DNA from: Blattamonas nauphoetae | Taxonomy: Eukaryota; Preaxostyla; Oxymonadida | Length of the DNA stretch: 64,000 nucleotides | Reading direction: 5' to 3' | Assembly (NCBI GenBank): GCA_033064195.1 | Contig: JARBJD010000059.1 | Location: forward strand, 247,879-311,878 | Shown here: in pieces, positions 53,575-64,000 of the stretch | Layout of the letters: each line of letters begins with the position of its first letter | Numbering within the stretch: position 1 is the first letter of the stretch | Program-made: the position numbers and the translations under genes | Notes under the pieces: generated by a model | Database searches by the model: none | Seen by the model: only the letters and a program-made list of their open reading frames with translations | What the model was told of the DNA's origin: nothing

Positions 53575-55016
53575 TCAATCTCTCCAAAAGCGGTTCAAAA
53601 ACACGGAGAAGTCGAAGTTGGTCATCTCATCGATTGATCGAGAGAGTGTGAGTGTCTGCAAAATCGATCCCAGAATCGTCACTCCCATCTCATATTCGTC
53701 CAAACTCGAACTTGCCTCAACCGCCTTCACCACAAGTGCCACAACACCCCAACGACACAAATCAAGAACAAGCCCAGCATTGGCTGGTGCACAGAGCTTC
53801 GACAGAATCAAAAGAGCAATGCTTTGGTTTGCTGAAAACGGAGATTGACTCAATATCAAAATGGCGATCAGCTCTGATATGGTCACATTCTTCGCATTCA
53901 CCGATTGAACGAATGAGTTCAAGAATTCCAATTGGATGTAATCTCTGAACTCACGTCTCCCTCCAAACTGAGCTGGCAGGTGGGCATCAGAGACAGAGAC
54001 GAGATGAGAACGATTTTGGCATCCAACACTACTTTGTTCACTCCCTTCCTGCTGACGATTCGAGCGAATGAGTTCATGTCATCTAAATATTGTGTCGGCA
54101 ATTGTCTACGTTCATTTAGACTCGTTGATTGGAGGTGGGTCTCACAATCCGTTTCGAGGGTTCCAAAGCAGTCATCAAAGAATGTCTGTGGGAGACTGAA
54201 TCTGATCTTGTTCAGACAAGCCTTGGTTAGAGTCCAAAATATTGGCATCTGTCGAATTCTGAGACTGGGATGAGAGATCGATAAGAGTCGAGTGAGCAAT
54301 CTGAAGAATCTGACGACTGATTGAAGAGAAGCTGTGCTGATTGAGAAGGCGGAGAGTTGGGCAATCACTTCGAGAAGGGGTGGAAGAAATGTGGAGCGGG
54401 TAAGTCTATCGAAATACAGTTGGAGAAAGGCAGTTGCAGTGTCAACAATTTGGGACGAAGGGATGACTCGAGACACGGACAGCGATGTTGGGAGCCACTC
54501 CAAACGGGCTCTCGCTTCTTTCAGCAGATATGAGAAGAGCACGAACACAGTCGCTTGGAATCCTTTGTCGGCGTGTTGTAGAATAATGGATCCCAAACCA
54601 CGAATGATGAAAGGATGGATGAAACAAAAGAAGCTGGCTGAATCAGAACAGAGGTGGAGTTTGGGAAGACATTGAATGAGAGATTCATCATTTCCTGTCA
54701 GAACTTCATGAACAAGACGCTCACAGAGAAGTGGAAGTGGCAAGGTTGCAGCAAAGCGAGGTTTACGCTCATCAAGAATCAAGAGGTGAGGAGAGAAGGA
54801 CAACATGAAATGGCTGAAGTCAAATTCCACTGACCTCACAAACTCCGACACTTTGTTCACAATGCATGGTGGAATTGGTCTGTTGTCGACAGCACAACAA
54901 AGAAGAGCTGCAGAGAAGAGGTAATGTCTATCGTCGGAGTTGAAATTGTGCGGATCAAACTGGATTCTGCGAACGAGTCCATCCACAAAGTTGTTCGATG
55001 AGTTGGGCCATCTCAA
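53575..55016 (-). pseudogene. Truncated helical-repeat family gene
   Basis: A 365-codon frame (55016-53919) of leucine-rich helices runs without an ATG directly from the inverted-repeat sequence at 55017, so the 5' part is missing. Near 53950 the frame changes: GDVSSEITSNWNS is replaced in the other frame by REFRDYIQLEFLNSFVQSV, which continues to 53575 (FSVFLNRFWRD). A GTGAGT donor sits at the switch, but no acceptor at a plausible distance restores the frame, so a one-base slip is favoured. Same family style as the genes at 4.9-8.5 and 18.0-20.8 kb. Confidence 0.55.
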
Positions 55017-55495
55017 TTTAAAGTTGGTTTTCTCGAGTACCGTTGGTATTCTAAGCTGCAGTTGGTTTTCTGAACGACCGTTGGTTTTCTGAACGACCGT
55101 TGGTTTTCTGAATGACCGTTGGAAATCTGCAAAAAAAGTTGGTTTTTTTAAACCATATCAGTGTGGATGATTGATCAAAAAAAATTGTACAAATAGACGA
55201 GTTGGTAGATTCAGAGACTTCCGCTGTTGGGACCCAGGTTCGAATCCCGGGATCGTCAACTTTTTTCTTCAATGGATTTTTCTGACATGATCATACACAT
55301 TTTTGTGAAATTATAGCAGTATTCATGATCGGATGAGTAATGTTCGACAATTGGATTGAATTTGCCTTTTTTTGAATCGGATCATCCCACTCTCTCTTAA
55401 ACTCACCTCTTCTCTCCAATCAACTTATTGAGACTCTTCGATAGTTCAGGATGCACCATACAACAGCAATCAACACCTGGATGCGAAGCGCTTGT
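55017..55495. repeat. Inner inverted repeat, left copy
   Basis: Reads as the reverse complement of 60980-61790 minus the mariner-like insertion. It includes three units of a 19-base minisatellite (CCGTTGGTTTTCTGAACGA) at 55055-55120, the tRNA-like element, and the conserved end AACACCTGGATGCGAAGCGC. It abuts and truncates the helical-repeat gene at 55016. Confidence 0.8.
55194..55266 (+). ncRNA. tRNA-like Pol III element, plus copy
   Basis: An A-box-like TAGACGAGTTGG (55194-55205) is followed 31 bases later by an exact B box GGTTCGAATCC (55237-55247) and then by a T6 terminator (55261-55266). The T arm has one mismatch in this copy. No complementary 7-bp acceptor stem or normal anticodon arm can be drawn, only GACGA..TCGTC. 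It is therefore not called a tRNA; a tRNA-derived SINE head is the likely nature. Confidence 0.5.
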
Positions 55496-56727
55496 TAATT
55501 TCCGTGAATTAGAAGTACTAACTGTCTTCGATTCCATCATCATTTCCAGTTCAGCTCCCAACAGAGCTTGAATCGATCTTGATCGCGATCTTGCGTACTT
55601 ATATCGTTGTTACTTCAATCGTAATACTACAACTGTTGGTGGAGGAGCAATGCATCTTCATTCACCATCAGTCATCCACATCGAAGATGGTGGCTTCAGA
55701 AGCAATTCAGCTCCAAAAAACCTACCAACAAAAGATAAACGTGCTCAATGAAGTGGAATTGACATATTTTAACAGCTTATATCACGAATTCAACAAACTC
55801 AGAAGTAAACATGGTCGACTGCAATTCCACGCCCATCTCTCCAAAAAGTGGACATTCCAACAATCCATCGGCAAATGGTGTTTCTGCAAATGAATCTTCT
55901 CTGTTCTTCGCCGAAAGTACTGCTCTAATAAAGCTTCTTAGGAATGCTCGAACATCCGAAGAGTTTCCACTCCTTTGTTGAAACTGAGCATCTCGGTGGA
56001 GCTGGTGGTGAAGAGAAGAATGATACCCCAAACACGCCAAACTCCGCCACTCCTGCCTGTTGAAGGAAAAGCTCATTGTTCAATCTACATTGAGTGCGAC
56101 AATCTTGGTTTTGATGACACTCATTGCGTCCTGTTCGTCAGCTGGGAAGGCAGGTACGTTGACATTCTCGGCCAGTCCGACGCGCGTTCAATGAGCTCTG
56201 CACCTCTCATCCCTCTCCAAACGACTGAAAACTGCCACTAATGTTCACATTTTCATTTTCCTTCGAAGCTCTCCCCGCCTTCAGTAGCTGCGGCAGTCAA
56301 TCTCAGAACACGCCAAAATTTAACACTTATTGCGAAAGATTTGCATACTACAGACAATCCGGACACATTTGAAACGAAAGAAAGTTATCTGCAGAAGATG
56401 GCATACATATTTCTCTTCTCTACGCGGATATTGATGCTCAACAAGTTCTGCACTGATTTTGTTGATGTCAGCACAAAATTTTAATATATCGAAGCCTCTC
56501 CCAAACTTTCCGACCTCCCCACGTTCCACAACCCATCTACTTCTTCTTTTGGGATTGTTCCGCCAGGCTTTCACCCTCACATCACATCGACCACCTTGAT
56601 CACCCTCCGTGGTCTCTTCATTACCCAATAGAGATCTCTCCCTTTTCCTTCACCCGTCTATCGTATACTTTCCACTCTGGGCTCGAAAATTCCCTCAGAA
56701 CACGAATTCCACGCTAAGTCGACACAA
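55496..56727. other. Region without a recognised gene
   Basis: Short coding-like scraps occur on both strands: plus 55579-55893, and minus 56076-55777 with AFLRSFIRAVLSAKNRE. None can be extended or identified. Confidence 0.3.
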
Positions 56728-58770
56728 ATGTTCATTGACTACCGCCCCACAGTGGAAAGACTGAAGTCGCCCTCTCTTCATCCCCTCTCGCTGCCCTTGC
56801 TTCAAGGACGACACCCTTTGAACGTTTTAATTCTCTCTGTTGGTGAGACAATGGAAGCTAACGATCATAAGCTCGATCATCCCGAACCGACCCTTCCGCC
56901 ATCACTCCAACTCGACGACGAGCTGAAAGAAGAACCAACACACTAATTGTCGTGCTTCTCACAGCTTCGTTCATATCATTCGTCGTCTTCACTCGTCTCT
57001 CCTCCGGTCAACAACCAACTCATGTTCTCCATTCCTCGTACCATCCCGACATCTCACTCGACCAGATCACAACCTGTGTCTCCAGCCTCGCCTGAACAAT
57101 CAATCTTCTTGATCAGCTTTCCACGAAGATTTCAGAATTGGGTCTCGTCCACTTCCTCCACCTCGTCCCCCCATTTCTCTATTTCCTCTTCTATCTGCAA
57201 CCAACCTCCTCTTCTCCATCCTTCCACTCAACGACGAGATGCTGATGAGCTGAAGGTCGAGTGGAATGAAGGAGATGGGAGAGAGAAGAAGAACAGGCTT
57301 GTAAGGAATGAAAGAGTCGACAGAGCTCAGATTGGACAATTGTAGTCTGTACACTCCAAGACCACGTCCATGAACTCGAAAATGGTGTGAGAAGAAGATG
57401 AAGAGAGTGGTGAGGATGGGAGTAGAGAGGGGGAGAGTGGTGGAAGGGATGGTTGGGGTGTTGGGAGTGTTGGAGGAGGAAGTGATGAGAGGAATGAGGG
57501 ATGAAGATGAGAACGACTCGCTGGATGAGTATCAAACAAGTGAAGAGAACGAATGGCTGAAACAAGAATCTAAACGGTTGAACGAGCAAAACAACAACTC
57601 GAAGCCTAAAAATGCACTGGAAGAAGAGCGAAGAAGAGGAGCAAAGAACGAATGGGACATTCCTGGTGAAGAAGAAGCGGAAACAGGAGGATTGGCGAAG
57701 AGGGAGGAAGAAGAGAGGACGAGCTCACAATGTCCACACTCACTATTGTCTCTTCTGTGGAAGGTTGGACAATGCCAGACGATGCAGGCGACACTGTCAG
57801 CTTGAAATGTTGTGCATCAAGTTTCGCGAGCCTGTCGAGTGTTGGGAGTGTGTTGGAGAAAGATCAGCAGATTGTGGCTGCGTATGAAGGGGAGAGGAGA
57901 ATCTTTCTTCCGCCAGGTCAGATGGGGAAGAAGAAGAGAAGGAGTGGGCGAAAAGGGAGGGTATGAGACAGAGGGGAACATTCTTGTTGTCACGTGACAG
58001 TTTCACTGTTGCGTCGGAAGACGACAATCAATTTGGGGAGTTTGCTCAACCAAGCGCGTCGTGTCCAACTCACACACCCCACAATCCCTTCTGGATTCAC
58101 CACAATCACACTCACCAAACAGATGAACAGAACAGAAGATTTGGCAGCGCTGTTCCTGGAACCCAGCGGACTCACAGCCTCATAACTGACCTCTTTGCTG
58201 CCACGAACATCAATGTGTCTGGATGATCTGGCATCCTCCAAACTGATCGTCGTTCTTCCATCGACCCTGTCATCCGCGTCTGTCGGAACTCTGCCCTCCC
58301 GTCCAGCCTCGTCAACATCATCCCATCATCAGAGAATGCTCGTTCTCCACGTGATCCTCCACACATGACGGCAGAGGGATCTCGATTTCGTGTCCATCCA
58401 AATTCCCACCTTCAAGTCTTGTCACCGACTCAAAATTCGATTCAATCTGTCAGTGTTCAAGCGGACAATCTGGATAATGGATTTTCATCTCCGCCTTCGA
58501 CTACTCATCACTCCTCATCTCACACTCGATGTCAAGGAAGTCTGTCAAAATGTCAGCTTCAGGCCTATTTTTGATGTGACAGTCACCGCCTGCACATACA
58601 CATCCTGCTCAACAACCTCCGATACAACTTTTGGCGTCCTCTCCATATCGCACTCTGTCAGACACAGTTCATCCTCACTTGAACAGCAGCCATCACAACA
58701 TGCACGTCACAGTCAATGTGATTAGCCGACGTACTCCACTTTGCGAGAACTCGGACCGATGATGGTTCCT
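56728..58770 (+). pseudogene. Decayed coding sequence of unknown identity
   Basis: Fragments of coding character follow one another in changing frames. Examples are PTLPPSLQLDDELKEEPT (56890), a hydrophobic stretch (LIVVLLTASFISFVVFTRLS, about 56945), LLDQLSTKISELGLVHFL (about 57105), an acidic segment ending LLSLLWKVGQCQTMQA (57570-57800), and SVLEKDQQIVAAYEGERRI (about 57845). TAA, TAG and TGA codons interrupt all of them. No domain is recognised. Confidence 0.35.
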
Positions 58771-60388
58771 CCATCTCCACCCACGCCTGTGTCTAAGCTG
58801 ATGCCTCAATTGTTTTGGGGAATGAGGATACCACTTCTTCGATTGCTGTTCGTTTTCTTCTCGCCGTCATTCTCCTCGTTCGCAAGTTTCTGAACACTCA
58901 ACGAATCACTCATGTGGTGATCTGTGGAACTGGAACGACATCTGGTTCGAATGTTTGGAGTGTGAATAACGTGTCGATACTGTCTCTGCCGATGTCTGAG
59001 TTAGATCCTTCGACATTCTTGGCATCGCCAGCGAAACATGTGAGCCGTGTGTGCAGCTTTCTTGACAAAGCACTTGATGGTGACGGGGTGATCCTGGTTC
59101 ATTCACCTCAAGGGCACAACCGCGCGATGCTGATTGTATCGATTTTTCTGATTCACCACTACAGTTGGTGAGTGGAGCATGCGATGGAAGTGACGTCGCT
59201 GAGCCGGCGGACTCGGATGAAGCGATCGTTCGTTTCGGGGTTGAGGAAGCAAGCTGGAGTGATTAGTCGTCTTGTGCGAACGCCTCGTCTTTTGCAGGAA
59301 TCGTTCACTCTTCACAAAACGTCGTTCAACCAGGCAGTGCGACTGACTCAGTCTGCGCCGAGTGTGCGTACTGCTCCGAAAGTGAAGCTCCCCAGCTCAC
59401 TGGCGCCGTGTGTTGTGAAACCGAAATCGAGCTTGTTGACGAAACGACCGCAGACGAGTGAACCGACAAGCGGGACGGAGCCTGCGGGATCGATTCTGCA
59501 GTCGGGCGATGCGAGGAGACACCGAATGCCGCTGAAGTTGGCGAAAACGAGCCCGCTTCTTTCGCGTGTCGCCCACCCGCTGACCAGCGCTTGCTGAAGC
59601 TACACTCCACTCGGATTGGACGTGCCGCAGATTAATGTTCAGAATGTGCCGGCACAATTCTTGGGGCACCCGACGATTCTGGAATTGATGGAAGCTGGAA
59701 GCCGAAACTGTCAGCTCTTCGGACAATCGAACAAAACGCCATCCGACGGCAAGGATCGGCCGGGCACCGCTCCGAAATCGTCGGCAGAACCACTTCGCAG
59801 TCCTGCGACGAGTTTGGACCGAAATACGCCATCGCCGAACACACGCGCCAAATCAGACTCGACCACTCCCGAACGGCATGCCCGGCCGCCCACACTCACA
59901 CAAGTCTCGTCCGCAGCGTCACTGGATTCGCTGGCCTCCTCCTCGCGAATTGATTCGCCGACGTGCGCAACGAGCGAAGAAAGCGAGTCGGTGATTGAAC
60001 TGAACCCCACCCCTGCTCTCACTGCGCACCGACCAGCACTTCCTGCCGCTCTTCTCGCCCCCCACCGCACACCCTCCGTCGGCAGCGGACTACAACACAG
60101 ACCGCTCTCGCCCTCGTCGCCCACACTCACAAACCCCTTTCGCCTCCGAAGGACCACGCGAACTTGAACGAACCGCCGAGTCCTGTTCTTGTGACGATGC
60201 TCCGGTTCTCGCGCGGGAATGGGATGCGCTCGCCGCAACACTCGAAGCCAGCCCCAAAGTTGGTCTCGCTCCCCACAACCCTCCACACCCTCCCCTCTTC
60301 CCCAAAATACGGCAGTGTGCATTCTGCGAGTGTGAAGAAGAGAACACCGACAACACCAGTCGCGAAGGGAAGGCTGTGGCTGCGATGA
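58771..60388 (+). pseudogene. Dual-specificity-phosphatase-like gene, nonsense-broken, active-site Cys replaced
   Basis: One frame runs from about 58771 to 60167, interrupted only by TAA (58794), TGA (59169) and TGA (59595). It continues in another frame (LSPPKDHANLNEPPSPVL) to 60388. The catalytic fold is recognisable: RITHVVICGTGTTSG, the loop LPMSELDPSTF with a candidate general acid, then GVILVHSPQGHNRAMLIVSI. In active enzymes this motif is HCxxGxxR; here the codon at 59103-59105 is TCA (Ser). A helix after the loop (VEHAMEVTSLSRRTRMKRSF) follows the first TGA. The C-terminal 250 residues are Ser/Pro/Thr-rich and disordered. So it is either a degraded pseudophosphatase or an enzyme that died during decay. 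Confidence 0.6.
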
Positions 60389-60979
60389 AGAAGCACCATT
60401 TCTGATTGTTTCTCCGATCGGATTGGGTGGATCTGCCGTCGTGGCCCGTTCCCTTTCTTTGGTTCGTGTCCCATCCTCTTTCTTCCTCCGCGTTCTGTTC
60501 TGCTTCGAAGCTCGTCATTATTTGGCTGTCCTGTTCTGCGCTGAATCTCGCTGTCGCTTTCTGTTCTGGCAGTGTCTTGCTCTGTGCGTCCTGCCCGTTC
60601 TTGCCTGTACATGAGACGTTAGAGATTCGGGGAGGGATCTGAGGCTATTATCGTTTTACCCATTCTTTACCAGTTTCTGAGCCTATTTTCGCGAATATTT
60701 TGTTTTCTTGATTGCTTGTGACATGCACTGAATGAATTGAAGACGTGATATTGTCTTGTTTCCGAAATATTGGTTGGTGAAGTGTTCAAAACAAACTGGA
60801 TTTGTGCAGCACAGGAGTTGGGGATGACTTACTATCTGGTTCCAGAAAACAATGAAATCCATATCATATGAATCGAGTGCGTTTCAACCGTCCAACCAAT
60901 CTGCAGATGGCAGTAGAGAATGAGGAGAATTGGATGGCTTCAGTATTCTTGATCTCCGCTTCAAACTTCAGCGCTTCGC
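60389..60979. other. Spacer, no gene seen
   Basis: Short open frames on both strands here look like shadows of low-complexity sequence. Nothing is recognised. Confidence 0.3.
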
Positions 60980-61064
60980 ATCCAGGTGTTGATTGCTGTT
61001 GTATGGTGCATCCTGAACTATCGAAGAGTCTCAATAAGTTGATTGGAGAGAAGAGGTGAGTTTA

Positions 61065-61411
61065 CAGGGTGGCCCAGAAGTAGTAGTGCCGTATGGGTCG
61101 ATCACTTTTCTTCGATCTTGCGCAATTGACCCCCAATCGTCTTTCTCTTCTTTCCTACTTCAAAATTTCCTTCTTTTCATTTCACAAGTGCTTCCTCGAC
61201 TGTAGTCTCGATGGATCTCATGAAACAGGACTGACTCCGTTTTTGAACACTCCTTTCTTGAGCGGACAAGGATTGTTGATCAACGAAACAGTGGTGAAAA
61301 GAAAGAAGTGAAATTAAAAACATTGTAGTGAGGAGAAAGACGATTGGTATCAACGGAATTTGTTCGACGAAGTGATCGACCCATAGGGTTAGACTACTTC
61401 TAAAGGCCACC
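61065..61411. mobile_element. Mariner-like miniature transposon
   Basis: Present only in the right copy of the inner inverted repeat, so the left copy shows the empty site. The ends are imperfect inverted repeats of about 43 bases: CAGGGTGGCCCAGAAGTAGT on the left; the reverse complement of the right end has GGTGGCC..GAAGTAGT and TATGGGTCGATCACTT. TA occurs on both sides (61063-61064 and 61412-61413). CAGGGTGGCC-type ends and a TA target suggest the Tc1/mariner superfamily. No transposase. Confidence 0.65.
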
Positions 61412-61539
61412 TAATTAGGATGATCCGATTCAAAAAAGGCAAATTCAATCCAATTGTCGAACATTACTCATCCGATCATGAATACTGCTATAATTTCACA
61501 AAAATGTGTATGATCATGTCAGAAAAATCCATTGAAGAA

Positions 61540-61608
61540 AAAGTTGACGATCCAGGATTCGAACCTGGGTCCCAACAGCGGAAGTCTCTGAATCTACCAA
61601 CTCGTCTA
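61540..61608 (-). ncRNA. tRNA-like Pol III element, minus copy
   Basis: The same element as at 55194 in inverse orientation. The B box is at 61555-61565 and the A-box-like sequence at 61597-61608. Here the T arm CCAGG/CCTGG pairs perfectly, so this copy may be closer to the ancestral form. A T run follows the 3' end. No acceptor stem. Confidence 0.5.
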
Positions 61609-61941
61609 TTTGTACAATTTTTTGATCAATCATCCACACTGATATGGTTTAAAAACCAACTTTTTGCAGATTTCCAACGGTCATTCAGAAAACCAACGGT
61701 CGTTCAGAAAACCAACGGTCGTTCAGAAAACCAACTGCAGCTTAGAATACCAACGGTACTCGAGAAAACCAACTTCAAATTGGGCAGCCGATGGGTTGAA
61801 CACCCTGATCAGTGAAGAGGAGAGCTGTGGACGGATGGAGCCAGCTTTATCGATTCCGTGAAGGATGCGTATGAGCCTAGGGAGTACCACAGTAAAACTA
61901 TAACGATTCTTCCATCTGTGAGAGAACACAGTCATCCATTG

Positions 61942-63868
61942 GCCTGTTAAGCTGTGTCCAGTCGAGGTGGGATTGTCCAGTCAATGTCCAGTCTCCTATT
62001 TGGGCGATGAGAGATCTGACCCATGATATTGGTTATTTGGCTCCGAACATATTTTCTCCGCAGGGATTGTTAAATGAACGATTTGTCGTTGTGTACATGA
62101 AATGCACCCCAAATAAAACCAATTGAAAGAAAAAGATATTTCAGTTTACAACTTTGCGAGGATCTGTACTGTTGATGTGAGATCTCGAATTCTTGCTGAT
62201 ATCTTGTTAGTTGGGCCGATATGTTCCTTTCCTCCCATGAATATAAAAACGCTGCAGTTTATTCATTCTTATCTTTGTTGTGAACGACGTGCTGGGCAGC
62301 CACAATCGTAACATGTGCAGTGAGGGTGATGCAGATAACCAACACGGGAAAGAACTGGAAAGAGAAGAAAATGAATGAGGCGTGCGGAATGACAAACAAA
62401 GAAATGTGGACATCCGGAGGTGTCAACAACAATCTCGTTCAAAAGACATACTGACCCGACCATCAACCACAGAGGTGAAGAGAATCATCATCGACACTGA
62501 GTTTCCCGAAGTTAGAAGAGTTGTGCCGCAGTAACCCAACTCCTTGGAGAAATAGTTCGATGAGTCACAGACAGCCTTTTGATTCCGCCAAGACAGTTAC
62601 GCGGTACTTCTCTGATGAATTGGTTCGAGCACACACAGCGTTGATACTTGTGGAGATGAGGGCTTGGGTGTGGTTGAGAGTGGACCTAAACATGATACCA
62701 AGAATCATCACAATTGCTGTGAATATCCGTCAAGGTATCAGAATACAAATTCTTGCATTTGACTGCAATTCTTTGGAAATATGCGGATGATTCCAAACAG
62801 GGCAGAGGCGTGTCCAGAACACAATCAATGGTGATCGAGCAGGTCAGCGCTCACCAATGCGTTTGGACAAATATATCTGGAAGATGAGGAAAAACATGAA
62901 AGAGAACATACTGTAGAGGATGAATCTGTGCATACGAGCAGTAGAGATTCATATTCAATGAAAAGAACTCATTCCCCATTGTGAGGAGTCATCATGCAAT
63001 GAATCTCAGTTGCTATGAGGAAGAGAAAGAATTGAAAGAATGAGCAGAAGAAGCAAACAAACATTGATTAAGACAACAGGGAAGATATAAATGATCACAC
63101 AGATCATCCCAACGATTGACATAGCCGCAGAAGCGACCTGAATACAGAGAATATCGGATTCCACATCATAAATTGAAGAAACTCAAGTAAGTTGATCTCA
63201 CCAGTGAAAAGTCACGAATCATCGAGGCAGAACTTTGAGGAAAGGATGAAACGAAGGCTGGAACAGAAAGGAATAAAGAAAATTTAGAATGAGAAATTCA
63301 CACATTTGAGTTCAAGCATAGAGATTCGATGGTGAAATCAATCGTGGGGTGAGAGATGTTGTGTCTGGTGAAGAATGAATGAATTCTAGATCTGTTGACT
63401 TTGCGTCGCGATTTATGACCCACGGTATTTCAAAACCGAGACGAGAGTCGCCTAGTATTCAAAAAGTAGAGACATGTGAACATCAAATAATTGAGATGAG
63501 GATGTAACTCAATCCCTTAATAGGTGTCGATTGGACAGTCCAGGACTCGGACAGTCCATTGGACTGTCCAATTTTGCCGACTCGTCAAAACCTCAATAAA
63601 CGGGATGCACTAATTGTGTAGACTTCAGAAAAAATTTCAGCCAGTCACGTCAATGACGTCCAATGGTGGAGTGGATCAAGTCGAGATTCACACTGGCTAA
63701 ATATGATCAAATTATCTCCATTTCGCTATTTCTTAAGTGTTATTGTCATTTCTTTGTGAAAATGATTGAATGAGTGAATTGAGGATGAGAGAAGCAAGTC
63801 TAAAATGAATGTCAATAGAGGTCGATTGTCCAGTCAACATTGGCAACGTCAATCCAATTAACATGCCA
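61942..63868. repeat. Right arm of the 1.95-kb inverted repeat
   Basis: Inverse of 2631-4600 over its whole length, with the same internal splice-like signals, the same GGACTGTCC palindromes (63530-63572) and small indels. At several places the left arm reads GTCCAA and this arm reads GTCAA. The outer edge is at 63868, where similarity stops abruptly. Confidence 0.85.
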
Positions 63869-64000
63869 AGTCATCCAGTCTTTGTAAGTCCAACGGTGAC
63901 TTAGACCAACACCAAGACGAGGAGATCCAAAATGGTGAGCCAAACAAGCCAAGCTTCGTCGCTCATTTCACTCTGTGAACTGTGCAGGATCGGAAGGCAG

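Larger units (their letters stand above)
60980..61790. repeat. Inner inverted repeat, right copy
   Basis: The reverse complement of 55017-55495, interrupted by a 347-base mariner-like element at 61065-61411. The 19-base minisatellite, tRNA-like element and outer end are all present. Confidence 0.8.

Noticed and set aside
55194-55260. A functional tRNA gene
   Set aside because: B box and T arm are good, but no 7-bp acceptor stem or anticodon arm can be drawn in either copy.
60090-60612. Minus-strand ORFs over the phosphatase-like gene tail
   Set aside because: The plus strand continues the Ser/Pro-rich tail (LSPPKDHANLNEPP), so the minus frames are shadows.
2631-63868. A Maverick/Polinton or other giant transposon bounded by the long arms
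   Set aside because: No DNA polymerase B, retroviral-type integrase, packaging ATPase or capsid genes lie between the arms; the contents are ordinary cellular genes and smaller elements.
1-64000. Genome-wide reassignment of TAA/TAG to glutamine
   Set aside because: The GPI-anchored protein ends in TAA exactly after its hydrophobic tail, the 943-aa protein ends in TAG after its family-typical C-terminus, and the long intact ORFs contain no in-frame TAR. The standard code fits the intact genes.
63932-64000. Start of a gene at the right edge (ATG GTG AGC ...)
   Set aside because: Only 23 codons are visible and ATG is followed directly by a GTGAGC donor-like sequence; not enough to support a call.
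1-64000. CRISPR arrays, operons or ribosome binding sites
   Set aside because: None seen; spliced introns, a GPI signal and a USP protease show the DNA is eukaryotic.

Overview
The window looks like nuclear DNA of a microbial eukaryote. Genes are long and often uninterrupted, but three introns of 51, 53 and 198 bases can be placed with GT..AG borders, and each restores a conserved protein motif. The proteins include a ubiquitin-specific protease, a three-RRM protein, a GPI-anchored surface protein, a huge beta-helix/transmembrane/pseudokinase receptor, and several copies of a large helical-repeat (ARM/HEAT-like) family. The receptor and helical-repeat families remind me of oxymonads (Preaxostyla, Blattamonas-like). 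That placement is from memory of those families and is only moderately secure.

Left half (1-31.5 kb), mostly intact genes: a 5'-partial OSCA/TMEM63-like membrane protein; the left arm of a long inverted repeat; a helical-repeat gene with several frame breaks; the beta-helix/pseudokinase gene (two exons, about 2205 aa); an RRM protein; an intact 943-aa helical-repeat protein; a 1240-bp hAT-like non-autonomous transposon with 42-bp terminal repeats and a perfect 8-bp target duplication; a decayed helical-repeat copy; a USP-type deubiquitinase with two introns; and a TauE/SafE-type anion exporter.

Right half (31.5-64 kb), largely a gene graveyard: a broken membrane/coiled-coil gene (33.9-36.3 kb); a structurally complete DIRS-like tyrosine-recombinase retrotransposon (36812-41402) with gag, RT/RNase H and recombinase, 119-bp inverted terminal repeats and an internal complementary region; a broken leucine-rich-repeat gene; roughly 2.5-kb tandem repeats; one intact GPI-anchored protein gene; helical-repeat fragments; a second inverted-repeat pair carrying a tRNA-like Pol III element; a dead dual-specificity phosphatase with Cys replaced by Ser in its active site; and a mariner-like miniature element.

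The outermost structure is a pair of arms of about 1.95 kb (2631-4600 and 61942-63868) in inverted orientation around about 57 kb. The best-preserved stretches of two broken genes (33.9-36.3 and 41.9-43.7 kb) contain eleven in-frame stops that are all TAG or TAA, at positions where glutamine would fit. Apparently intact genes in the same window do end in TAG or TAA, so plain decay is the default explanation. Single-base frame breaks recur in several genes; assembly error and true decay cannot be told apart here.
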